Source of the DNA: Chamaecrista fasciculata
Taxonomy: Eukaryota > Streptophyta > Magnoliopsida > Fabales > Fabaceae
Reading direction: 5' to 3'
Length of the DNA stretch: 64,000 nucleotides
Assembly (NCBI GenBank): GCA_003254925.1
Contig: QANZ01039306.1
Coordinates: forward strand, 59,028-123,027
Every line of letters starts with the position of its first letter. The first letter of the stretch is position 1. Made by a program: the position numbers and the translations under genes. The notes below the pieces were generated by a model, which was given only the letters and a program-made list of their open reading frames with translations, made no database searches and was not told the DNA's origin. This document shows, piece after piece, positions 47,262 through 63,971 of the stretch.

Positions 47262-48194
47262 TATATATATCGATTTCAGCGATTCTCCCTTGTTCTGCCT
47301 GATGTCAGTCAAGACCGCCATCGACTGCTTGTACACCTTGCTGGTCGCAAATCGTTTCTTGAACATGTCCTCCAAGTCCCTGAAGCAATGGACTGAGCCC
47401 ACCGGAAGTTTTGAGAACCAATCTAGAGTTGGTCCTTCTAGAGTTATCGGGAAAAGTTTGCACCTTTGATGATCTCCCATGTTGGAGATGTTCATGGCAG
47501 CTTTAAAGCTAAGCAAGTGATCATCCGGGTCTTTCTCGCCTGTGTACGGCGTCAGCTTCATTGGCATTTTGTAGTTCTTGTCAAGTTCTGCGGCTTGCAC
47601 GTGAGGTGCCAGAATCCCTTCCGCTGTTGGGGGCGGTCTCGCCTGTCCCGACGTATTTGACGGCATCACGGGGTCGTATACGCCCGCTGATTGATACACC
47701 CCACTGAGTCCTCGGTAGGCGCCATATCCCGAGTAGTACTGGGGATAGTATCCTTGAGGGTAGTAGTACCCCTGTGGTGGGTAAGCACAAGCGCCGGACC
47801 ACGCTTGATGCTGAGTAGGCTGGTTGGGAGCTGTCACTTGAGTCGGTGGTGGCAAGCTCGAGGGCGCTTGCTGCTCTTGGCTCCCGGGGTTTTCACTTGA
47901 GGGAATAGGTTCTGGGTTGTTATTCCTAGAATTTTCAGCAACTTGCTTCCCTTTTCTCATAACCATGTTTCGGATGTCTCTTCGGAGTGCTTCCATTTCC
48001 ATTCGCATATCAGCCATGAAGGCAGCAATCACATCATCTGGTGTTATGGTGATTTGCCCCGCTGGAGCTGGGTTTGGCAGCGTCGGGGCTTCCTGAAGGA
48101 ACGGGAATCCGGGCGGAGGAGCGAGCGTCGAATCCTGTGCCGATTGAGTCACTGAACCTTCCGGGGTTTGATGATCAGCTGGAGTTGATGTCAT
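47262..48194 (-). pseudogene. Truncated Ty3/gypsy-type gag
   Basis: Starting at an ATG (48194), about 310 codons read as a retrotransposon gag: a Pro/Gln/Tyr-rich first part, then the capsid-like domain YTGEKDPDDHLLSFK, FPITLEGPTLDWFSKLP, FRDLEDMFKKRFATSK and IRQNKGESLKS. The frame runs on into unrelated sequence at about 47270. Zinc knuckle, protease and polymerase are absent, so the element is dead. Leader, primer site and LTR lie upstream in the same direction. Confidence 0.85.
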
Positions 48195-48353
48195 TTTCTC
48201 TTTCGCTGGTTCAGATGAACATGTAGGTTAAAGAAGACATATAAAGAAAAAAATTACATGAATTATCCCAGGAGTTCATCCCGTTTAGAAAAGAAAATCA
48301 AGACATACACCAGCAATTTAAGATAAAGATTAACATAGGACTTTGTATGAAAG

Positions 48354-48371
48354 TCCCCACAGACGGCGCCA
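48354..48371 (-). other. Primer-binding-site region of the gypsy element
   Basis: On the minus strand TGGCGCCGTCTGTGGGGA follows one base after a TTCATCA end. TGGCGCC-starting primer sites directly after the 5' LTR are typical of plant Ty3/gypsy elements. Confidence 0.6.
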
Positions 48372-48372
48372 G

Positions 48373-48992
48373 TGATGAACCTGGTTCTGGCCGGGGGTCA
48401 TTACCTGTTTCGGTGAGGCAACTTTGGGTCAAAGGTCGCCTGCAAGTCAATGAACGCACAGGGGTGGCCCTGCGATTCACCTCTGATGCTTAAGTTAGTT
48501 GAGGATATGAGCTCAATAATCTCAATTGACTGAGTAGAGAGCGTACCTTTTTCTAGTGTGAAGGGTTAACCTTTTATACTGGCTGAGGATGATCTGACTT
48601 GATCTTGCCATAAATGCTTGGATGCTTGATTGTGATCCTGGCTGATCTGATTGTGATCTTTGGCTCCCACGTGATTTCCTTTTCTGTGAAAGGTCCCTTG
48701 ATGGCTAAGGCATTATCAAGGGGTAGGATCTCTCAGTGATTTTACCTTGATTGACAGTGGATCTTGGCCGATCCTTAATTAGCTCTTGATTGATTCAGGG
48801 AATGTTTCCTTATTTGTTGGTGCGTGGGCATCCACACCCTTCGTGACTGTGGGCGTCCACACCTGACAGCGAGCTACAGGGCGTTCATGCCTATGTGATT
48901 CATCTGGCAGGTATGCAGCCTACTTGATCAAGGGCATGCTCTGCCATTTGGGCCTCCTAGTTATTGGGCCTATTATTAGCCACTATAATACA
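48373..48992 (-). mobile_element. LTR of the truncated gypsy element
   Basis: Placed between the primer-site region and the drop into AT-rich DNA at about 48990. On the minus strand it ends TTCATCA before the primer site; the outer end is uncertain (a TG at about 48982 or 48992). It is GC-richer than the surroundings, with GTGGGCGTCCACACC-type repeats. No second LTR is in the window. Confidence 0.55.
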
Positions 48993-49305
48993 TAACCTAA
49001 TATTCTAGTTGTATTAGATATATCTTTCGACAAGTATAATCATGAGACGATTCCCAATACTCAATCCTATTATATTGTTTTGATATTATATGCTTATACT
49101 TGGATTTTCTTTTATAAAATTTAAAACATTATTATCATAAAAAAATCTCACAACATAGTGAAGGCCAAATTTATTGGGTTGCTTAGAATAAGTTTACGAA
49201 ATAAAGACATATGGGCTATGACTGTTTGGGTTTTCAGGAGTTTTTGGATTTTAGTGATGTTTTACTTAACAAGTTCGATAGATATTAAAGACCCTAGATG
49301 AGGTG

Positions 49306-49720
49306 TGGGAGACAACTTGGCTATACTTTCCAATTTGTGATTTTATGTAGGCACAAAAAAGATCAAAGTCCTCTTTGGCGTGGTCTAGTATTGTAGTGGG
49401 ACGTGATTTTTTAACTCATGTCTTGACTTGTAGAATTGGAAATGGATCCAAAAGTGAAGATCATGAAACTTAAACTTTCAAGGAGAAGCCCCACGGTCTT
49501 GTGACAAAACTAAAGTTAATCATAGTTGGAGGCTTCTTGTTTTTGTGCCAACTTAAACTTTAATATATATAGATGGATCATATGATAATGATGCTAATTG
49601 GGCAATCATTGGGGTTATATTTCGAAATTCATCGTGGTTGTGTTATTGATGGTTGTAGTTTTTTGGTGATTGCATCTTCGTTCTTTATGATTGAAGCATT
49701 GGCCTTAAGACAAGCTCTTT
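49306..49720 (+). pseudogene. Decayed LINE-1 ORF2 fragment
   Basis: Interrupted frames give YFPICDF, then SSLAWSSIVVGRDFLTHVLT and RIGNGSK, the zinc-binding RVT region of plant L1 elements (KYFP..F, W.S...GRD.L..G...RIGNG), then DGSYDNDANWAIIGVIFRNS and IEALALRQAL-like sequence, the RNase H end. Stops and frameshifts make it inactive. Ends are approximate. Confidence 0.6.
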
Positions 49721-49734
49721 ATATATATATATAT

Positions 49735-50589
49735 ATATGATTAAACTTAATGATTGATTTGCTATTACTATTGTTGTTGAGTGAGATTGTGTGGAATTAG
49801 TGAAGTTGATTACCGTTAATGATGGAAGTGGTCTTTGGAACTGTGAAGCTATAATTAGAGGTTGCTTAAACTTTCTTCTACCGCCTCGCTTTTCAAAAGT
49901 TTGAATTTTTAAAAATTCTTTCTTAAAGTATTTGAGGGTGATTATTTGAGTGAGATTTTAGTGAAGATTAAGGTTTTTGGATGAGTTTTTAAGTTTCTCG
50001 GTGATTTCCGTATGTTTTCCGGCGAGTTTGGGGCATTTTTCGATGAGTTTTAAATTTTATGTGTTTTTAGTTTTGGTCCCTTTGTCATTTACTTTAATTT
50101 GTGTTATTTTTGCATTTCTATTCCATTTCATGAAGATTTTATAGATTAGGGACCAATATGTAAAGTTTGAGAATCTTCAGGGATGCTCTCTCACTTTCAT
50201 TTTGATAGTCAAAGACTAAAGTGAAAGGGACTTGAAGTTTTCAGGACTAAACTGTAATTAAAAATGGACAATACTAACGGTGGAAAGTTTTCAAAACATA
50301 TGAGACCAAAAGTGAGACAAGAAAATATATAAGACTGATTTGTGATTTGAAACAAAGATACAGGACCAAATTCGAGAGAAAAAAAAGATATAAGAGTGAT
50401 TTGTGACGTGATAGAAAGTTATTGGACCAAATATAATAGATATATCTGCGACATTCATTGCTTGCATTTTACACTATACCAGTGTCCCGCCTCCATCTTC
50501 ATATCATTTCCTTCTTCGTTGTCTTCCACATTCCACACTTCCTCAGGCGTTGATAGCCATTAGCGAACTTGCTCTGTCAAGTCACAGAG
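49735..50589 (+). other. Upstream region and promoter of Y14
   Basis: From 50040 to 50440 there are degenerate GGTCCCT...AGGGACCAA runs in both orientations, likely another old foldback element. The last 100 bp, CT-rich with CATTCATTGCTTGCATTT, should hold the transcription start. No TATA box is evident. Confidence 0.35.
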
Positions 50590-53351
50590 ATGCAAGCAGC
50601 ACCGGCCGACGTAGAGGCGGTGGACTTCGAGCCGGAGGACGATGACTTGATGGACGACGACGGCGGAGCCGCCGAGGGTTCCGCCTCTCCTCGTGCCCCT
50701 CCTCTCCCAAAGCTCAAGTCCGCCATCGCCGGCGGTGGCGCCGGTGTATCTTCATCACTCTCAGCCCCTAAGAAGACCAAAGGACGTGGTTTTCGTCATA
50801 ATTCCGATACCGACCGTAACACTCGCCTGAGTGGCTCAGACTTCGATTCTCTCACTACCGAGGGCGGCCCTGGTCCTCAACGATGTTAGTCCTCTTCCGT
50901 TATTGCACATTTTATATATATTCGTGTTTCTGTTTATGAGTTGCGGCTTTCATTTGAACATTCTTTGGCTTGTAAATTTTAGGGTTAGGGTTTTGGGTTT
51001 TTTGTCGTTGGGATTTCCTTTCTCTTTATGAATAAGTACGCGATGATCCGAAGTTCTCAAGGGCGCTCTGGAATTAGATTTATCACAGATTGTTATTATT
51101 TGTTCGTCCCTGTGTTTACATCCGATGTCGATATTGTGTCATTTTAACTGAGCTTGTGAGGTTGAGAAAGAGCGAGGTGAAGTTTGCAATATAGAACTTG
51201 GATCTTCCGAGAACCAGACCAGAATGTGCTGTTTGTGCTGCTATATGGTGTGCAGACAGTGCAGTGTGCTTGACTGGAAAGAGAGACTCGTTTTGAGGAA
51301 AATTTCTAGCTCCTTAATTTTTATGGGGATATATATATATTATGTTAATGGATGATTATTTGTGGATCAGTCTGATTGAATATTTTTTTCCCCTATATCT
51401 AATGTTTGTGGTAGTTTTAATTTCTTGTGGGAAAAATTGATTGCAGCTATTGAAGGATGGATTATTTTGGCCACTGGGGTGCATGAGGAAGCACAAGAGG
51501 ATGATCTGCAGAATGCGTTTGGTGAATATGGAGAAATTAAGAATCTACATTTGAATCTTGATCGTCGCACTGGTTTTGTCAAGGTAATTGATAGTTCTTT
51601 TTTAAGGACTGGTTCAATGGGTCTGTGCTATAATTTGGTGAAATTCAGATTGCAGCATAGTGTTCAAAAGGTTTTAAACTGATTTTATTTTCTAGTCTTA
51701 AACTCAATCATTAGCCTTGTCATTTGACCAGTTTTACAAGCCTCAGCTCCAATCCCTAAACCTTTGAAGGAAGGAAGATGATGTTCCTTTCATTTATTTA
51801 TTTATTTTTGGGTTGAGCTACATTTCCCTTTTTGCTTGTATCTCTTTTCACTTTTTAATTATTAATACTTTTTTCTTCTCATTTAAGTTATTTTGTAAGC
51901 AACGTGTATTTGTGACTAGCTGTAGTTTCTTTAAACTTTGCTTCTTAATACAGCATGCGTTGACTTTAAAGTATCTAGTTTGATAATGGCAAATGGGATT
52001 AATCTTTTGTGCAATTTCACTTAACACATTTATTGTATTGGTGCATGATCCTTTGAAGTGCTTGGTTGCTGTGATGTACACAATATTAACTTTACAGTAT
52101 TCTGGTTTTAGGGTTATGCTCTGATTGAATATGAGCATGCTGAGGAAGCCAAGAATGCAATACAGAATTTGAATGGATCTGAACTTCTCACACAGACCAT
52201 TTATGTCGACTGGGCCTTCAGCAGTGGACCTATTAATGGGGCAATGAGAAGAAAGAACTCTAGGTATGTGTCTAAATAGTTTAAGGTTTATACTTTATAG
52301 GTGTTGGCACTTGGCAAGCTATACGATGTTTGTAATTGTAATTGGTTAATTCTTTTATGATCGTTTTTAAAAGTCTTATGAGTTGTGAAAACTAGATTAT
52401 GAATCAAGTTTGACGTGTTATGTTTAGGTTTTACTTCTTGTATATATATATATATTAAATTTTTACCACCCACTTTAAATAGTATTAATCTGCATGCCTT
52501 GGAAGATTATGGCTGAACTATTCTATCTCGAAAGGTCTACAATTAAGAGCCGGTCTCGTGGCAATTTAGGGGCAGATTAAAGTACAACTTTTTCCTTTGA
52601 AATTTCTTTATTTTCTGCTACAAATCTGGAGGTTGGATTTTTGAGCTAGTTAAAACTGTACAATGAGATTAAATCCTTCCACACAAACCCCATCCTTTTC
52701 ATTTTCTTCTTTCATCTCATAGCATTTCAATTAAATTCCTGGGCTGCGGGTATTTGATCCTGTTATCTGTGAGGCAGTGGGCTATTTTGCACTTAAATAG
52801 AAATTTGCAACACAGCAGAAGACAGTACTCTGCTATCATTTATATACTTCTTCCACATTTAACCAGTTTATTCCATTTTCCTCATTTATCTAATGCCATG
52901 GATAGTGAAAGAAGTATCTGAACTCAAGTCTTAAGTGAATTGCACTTTTTAAGACTTGGATCCGTGACACTAGGCCCTTGAGCAGTGAAGCTGAAACAGG
53001 ATTAGAAAGTTTTATAGGGAGTAAAGCTGAATAAAAATGTTGCATTATATATTCGTCTGACACTTGCTTTTCATTACTAAGCAAAGTCTATGATTGGCAT
53101 ATGAATTTCTGACTTGATCATTCACTACTTCCCCACATTTAGCTCTACGAAGCAGACAAACACCTTTTTTAAACTTATCTTTATATTTTTGTTATTTTTC
53201 TGGACATAGATAAGAAAAATTGATCTGTTATTTGGTTTTGAGATGCTTGCATTTTCTGTTACATTTAGAACACGATATTTAAATTTCTGAAACTGACTTG
53301 TGCAGACCGCAGCGTGACCGACGCTCAAGGAGCCCTCGGAGGAGGTTTTGA
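50590..53351 (+). CDS. Y14: Y14 (RBM8A), exon junction complex core protein
   Basis: Exons 50590-50884, 51447-51583, 52112-52263 and 53306-53351 give 209 residues. The acidic N-terminus ([15 protein letters not shown]), LKSAIAG and KKTKGRGFR are Y14 hallmarks. The RRM spans about 100-180 ([48 protein letters not shown]). The C-terminus is an RS tail ([12 protein letters not shown]). Y14 pairs with MAGO on spliced mRNA and takes part in mRNA localisation, translation and nonsense-mediated decay. Start is the first ATG that gives the family N-terminus. Compared with the Arabidopsis protein it has a few extra residues before KKTKGRG. All introns are GT-AG. Confidence 0.96.
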
Positions 53352-54703
53352 TGTTGTGTGCAGTGACTGTGTGGACTTAGTAACCGGGCTTAATTTGTAT
53401 TTGATCAACCTGTAGAAGATTTTTCTGATTTGTGTTTCATTAGGGTCGTATAACTTATTCGATTGATGTGGATTTTTCTATATTTAGATGGCCCTTACTA
53501 TTTAGCTTAATTGCTTGTGATCTCAATTTTTATTTGATGATGTTATGTCGAGGCCTGAGCGACTTGTATTGTTTTCCTTGGTAGGATGAATTTTGGTCAG
53601 ACTAGGTAGGGTTGTTCTATTAAATTTCAAGTGACGATGAGGCATATATTGTGTTTTGGCGGTGTGGATTATGATGATTTTGCTCAGTAGTTGTTGTATA
53701 CTATAATTAAAGCATGTGAAAACTGAAAAGTTTAGCCGAAGAAAACTGTGGAAAAATGGAAAATATTTATTATATTAAAGTAATTTTCAACAGGCTTCCT
53801 TTGTAACTACATTTATTTTGTCTCTCTATTTTACTGACATATTTTTGTCTAGAGAAATTGCACAACTTTCTCTTCTAAATTGTTATTGCTAAAGTTTAGC
53901 GTATTTCTCTCAACTTAAGTTAGTGGGTAATTATGATTTCAAAAGTTTGTAAAATAATTTTTCAAATTTTACTTTTTTTTTTTGTTTATAAAACTTCGTT
54001 TGGTAAATGTAGGACCTTTCTAATTTGATTGTTATATGCCTGTTCAAATTTTTGATTACGTACCATACATTTACTTAATCTTGCTGGATAAATGTTTAGA
54101 ATTCAGATATAGCACATGATTGCTGAGATGTTGTTATTTGCAAAATGAGAAATTTTGAACTTAATATTTTGGCAACCAGGTACTATTAAAATTGTCGAAC
54201 CATTTTGGACCAATATGATGCAGACAAGTAATTCATGAAATTAAGTTTTTTTTTTTTACAGTTTTATACTTTTATGATTTTAATTTTTTTCTTAAGTTAG
54301 TCTCTACTACATTATAGTTTTGCATAAAATATTAAATGAAATAGAAAATGGTAGAAAAAATTGAATATTTTTAATTTTTTAAAATATAATAAAAATAAAA
54401 ATGTTTTATTTAAAAATTCTAAAACTTTTAAATTTAAAAATCTAAAATAATAAACATGCAAACTCACTAGTATATATATGGATTCTTTCTATTTGTTTTT
54501 TTAATGGCATATGATATAAAAGTTATTAAACTGTGATTATAATTTAATTAAAACAATTTATGAATATCATTATCGATAACTCCATATAATTTTTTAATCT
54601 TATTATCTATAACTTCTGAATAATCCGTCGTTTCTTACATTTTCTAACAAGTCTTGTTTTTAATTGTAATTTCTGATCATTAACAAGAAAATTTCTACCT
54701 TCT

Positions 54704-54752
54704 AATCATGATAATTATCTTAGTTGGCCAAAAAAAATCATGATAATTATCT
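54704..54752. repeat. Micro-insertion with 17-bp direct repeats
   Basis: AATCATGATAATTATCT at 54704-54720 and 54736-54752 is exact. The insert is TAGTTGGCC plus six A. Confidence 0.65.
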
Positions 54753-54937
54753 AATGTTTTAAAATATTGATATCTTTTTTTTAGTATTTTTAAAATTAAA
54801 ACTGTCATACAGCAACCCTGAAAATCTTGAGAAGGTCATCAAACTATTAATCTTTTTCGAGAAAATGGTATAGCACAAGAGCAAGAACATGTTTTCTTTC
54901 GACTTTTGAGATTGCTGAAGAGAGCATTTTAATTTTC

Positions 54938-54983
54938 AATTCATACCTCCTTTTTTCTTTTTTCCGTAGAAATTCATACCTTC
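54938..54983. repeat. Micro-insertion with 13-bp direct repeats
   Basis: AATTCATACCTCC (54938-54950) and AATTCATACCTTC (54971-54983) flank a 20-nt insert that reads TCTACGG plus an A-rich tract on the minus strand. It ends GG rather than CC. Confidence 0.45.
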
Positions 54984-55030
54984 TTACACTTCACTTCAAA
55001 AAATAAAGTGTTATTTAGTTATTTACCGAA

Positions 55031-55569
55031 GGTTAAAGGGTCATTTTGGTCCTAAATGTATGTCCTAATATTCAGTTTGGTCAATTATGTTTTAAAATGT
55101 TTAAATTGGTCTTAAATGTTGGCAAAATATTTCATTTTGGTCTCAAACTACTAAATATGGCTCGTTTCAAGTTTAAGCGTCACGAGTTTAGAGTTAGGTA
55201 TTGTTCTTAAATAGTACTTTCTGCATTTAATTAGGATCATCAGCAAACGAGGTCAAATCGGTCTTAAAAGTAGACTGCTTGTTTCATACTCAAACAAGCA
55301 AAGTTAATCATACCTCTCTTGTTTCAAATTTGAATGCGACAAATTCAGAGCTACGAGTTCCTCTTAACAAGTACTTTGAACTTGAAATGAGAGACGAGAG
55401 AAATATGACTAAATTCAATAGTTCGGGACCAAAATAAAACATTTTACCAATATTTAAGACCAAAATAAAATATTTTGCCAACATTCAGAATAAATATGAA
55501 TACTTTGAAACATAATGGACCAAAATGAACATTAAGACATACATTTAGGACCAAAATGACCCTTTCACC
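55031..55569. mobile_element. Mutator-like foldback element, family A, copy 4
   Basis: The ends are GGTTAAAGGGTCATTTTGG and, reversed, GGTGAAAGGGTCATTTTGG. TTTACCGAA (55022-55030) and TTTACAGAA (55570-55578) flank it, 8 of 9 matching. Length 539 bp. Its right end is only about 86 bp upstream of the HEMC TATA box, so it forms the proximal promoter. Confidence 0.8.
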
Positions 55570-55655
55570 TTTACAGAATATTAAAATTCTCCTATTGGGT
55601 TATTCAGATTCATCGATTACATTACAACTTAAAAAATGTTTTATCCTCAGAGCGA

Positions 55656-55663
55656 TATATATA
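55656..55663 (+). promoter_or_regulatory. TATA box of HEMC
   Basis: TATATATA in GAGCGATATATATACATTG lies 120 bp before the start codon. A start near 55690 would give an 85-nt leader that contains the CTT repeat at 55711-55737. Confidence 0.5.
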
Positions 55664-55710
55664 CATTGCGAACAGTATCGTTATCTTGCAGATCATATCA
55701 CCGGAATCAT

Positions 55711-55737
55711 TCTTCTTCTTCTTCTTCTTCTTCTTCT
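55711..55737 (+). repeat. (CTT)n tract in the HEMC leader
   Basis: Nine TTC/CTT units lie directly upstream of the start codon. Such pyrimidine tracts are common in leaders of photosynthesis and plastid-related genes and are likely length-polymorphic. Confidence 0.7.
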
Positions 55738-55775
55738 CTTCGCTTTCCTTTCTCGTCTCTGTGTTCTTCGTGACG

Positions 55776-61735
<5,960 letters not shown>

Positions 61736-63525
61736 AATTTAGAAACCTAAATTCATAGGTAGAGATTTCTCATGCTCGGCTTTTAGTTTAGGTGAGTGCA
61801 TTAATTTAATGTTCTTTCAACCAGAGAGGGTTATATTGTTGTATAGGGGTGAGAACTAAAAAATTATACAGCATTCATAACCATTTAATACCTAGCTTTC
61901 ACCTTGTCAACAAATGCTTATTGATGTTATTCCTAGTGTGAAGGAAATTTTTTTCCACAATTAAATTTTTCTTAGTGATTGAGCAAGTAGGTGATGAATG
62001 AATTAGCTTAAGAACATGGAAGGGTCCCCAAAAGAAGCCGGATGGTCAAATTTCAAGCAGGAGCTTCATCATCCTATTGTCCAAAAGTCTTGCTCTTGAT
62101 TCAAGTGCTCTAAAGTGTAAAGACTATCTGGTTGAAAAAGAAGCAAATTTAAATGTTCTTGATCAAAGTTGTCAAAGTCGAGAGTTCAAGTCGTGGAGGA
62201 CAATTTCTGATGAATGAAACTATAGTTAAAATTCGAGTTTGACAATGTTCCTGATGAATGAAACTATGCATCAAGTTGCAGTTTGAGGACAATTTCTGTT
62301 ATCCACTAGTGGCAGTGCAACATTACTTTCTCATGTGCTTGTCCTTTCAGGCACGAATCGTTTCACTGCTTTACTGCCTTCTTTCTTATGAATTGAATCC
62401 TACTCCTTTTTCTTGTCGCCTCTCATTTTTACAATAATTAAAAATAATCTTCCTCTTTCTTTATAGGTAATGATAATTAGGAGTATACATCAGTCCCAGT
62501 AACCAAATCTGTTTTTGGTTAGGCTGAGGTTTTTTTTTCCAGTACAACACAAAAGGCTTAAAGTTTACAGAAAACGGAAAATAAAGTTAGATCAAAATTT
62601 TATTTGGTCCTAAAAATATTTTTTGATCTATTTTAATTCCCAAACTTTCATACTTTTTTTTATAAACAAAAAATATATATTAGATAAAAGTCAAACGACA
62701 CTTACAATCATAAACAAATTTCAAAACTAATCATGCTTAGATCTTTTTTCTCAACTATTGATCTAAGAAATTTTAAAACCATAAGGGGACTGAGATCTAA
62801 GTTTATTGAAGAAAAAAGAGAAGGGAGAAACATGACCCGAAGCCGGAAAGAAGCACGACCCGAAGTTGGAGAGAAGTACAACCCGAAGGCAGTAAAACCA
62901 CGACTCGGAGGCGGTTAATTTAAAATGTGATTTTGGATGATCTCTCCGATTATTTTTAATATAAATAGTTGAGATAGACTTTTTTTTTCATGTGTCATAA
63001 TAAGTGAGTTGATAAAGATAGAAAAAAAAATCTTTTTTCTTAGTCATAAATTAAAGATAAATTTTTTGTTATTTTTTTAAATAAAGAAATTTTTTCTCTC
63101 TTTTTTTCCATTCACTTATCATGAGAGAAATATTAAAGATGAATTTGAAATTTTGACCTTTCTTTTAAAATGCTTTCTACTCTTCTATGCTCTCTGAGGC
63201 TAGGCTAGGCAGCAAAAAGCCAAAAACATATATATATATATATATATATCGTATCTTTTAAAATTTTTTAAAAAATATTATCTATACCGTATAATTTATA
63301 AAAATTTTGATTACCTTGTAAAACAATAAAAATGATTATCTACTATTACTTTGAAGTTTGAACACTTTTAATATTTTAACATTTTAATATTTAAAATCTT
63401 AAAATTTTAAAATAACATTACATTCAAAGCTTAACAATATATTTTATTCCACATTAAATGGTATTATCATGGATGAAAATGTCAAACGTCAAAAACTCAA
63501 AATCATTTGGTTTGGAAATTTAAAA
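61736..63525. other. 3' flank of HEMC and spacer
   Basis: About 61736-61960 probably holds the HEMC 3'UTR. The rest has no supported gene. The frame at 62733-62918 is rich in Arg and Lys and opens with repeated CGACCCGAAG units, but has no recognisable domain. A (TA)n run is at about 63228-63250. Confidence 0.4.
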
Positions 63526-63690
63526 AAGAAAGGGCCAAAGTCCTATTTTGGTCCTCCAGTTATACTCAGTGTTTCAAATTGGTCTCCAAGTTATTTTTCG
63601 TTCCATATTGGTCCCCCAGTTATGTAAAATTTGACAAAGTTGGTCCCTCTAACAGTTTCCATCCATTTTTCCGTTAAAAAAAAGAAAAAA
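63526..63690 (+). repeat. Left end of a foldback-like repeat
   Basis: AAGTCCTATTTTGGTCCTCC, AATTGGTCTCCAAGTTA and ATTGGTCCCCCAGTTATG followed by a CCGTTAAAAAA run resemble the TIR half of the other foldback elements of this window. Its partner would lie beyond the window. Confidence 0.45.
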
Positions 63691-63971
63691 TTGATTTTTA
63701 ACTCCTAAAAGTTTAAATTTTTTGCATCAAGGACCATTTTCTCTATTAGAGAACCAAAATGTAAGAAAGAATAAATACCTGGGGATTTTAGTTTATTTTA
63801 CACAAAAAAAAAACACAATCTCTCTCTCTCCTCCCTCACGCTTTCTCTCTCCAATCCCTCTCATCTCTCCCCTTCGGCTCCAAGATCGTCACTCTCTTTC
63901 CCAATCAACGATTCACTATTTCTTCTAACACTTCACTTCATCACTCTTGTTCAAATTCAACCATCATCACC

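Larger units (their letters stand above)
53352..55021. other. AT-rich spacer between Y14 and HEMC
   Basis: The first few hundred bases should hold the Y14 3'UTR. Beyond that no gene is visible; two micro-insertions (54704-54752 and 54938-54983) lie near the right end. Confidence 0.4.

Noticed and set aside
47188-48155. Frames on the + strand across the gag region
   Set aside because: Antisense readings of gag, which has the recognisable capsid motifs on the minus strand.
55686-55775. Phe-rich N-terminal extension of HEMC
   Set aside because: No ATG opens it; it is the translated CTT repeat of the leader. The transit peptide starts at MKTLSCYAF.
62733-62918. A small Arg/Lys-rich protein gene
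   Set aside because: The basic character comes from a short repeated CGACCCGAAG unit; no homology, no promoter signal.
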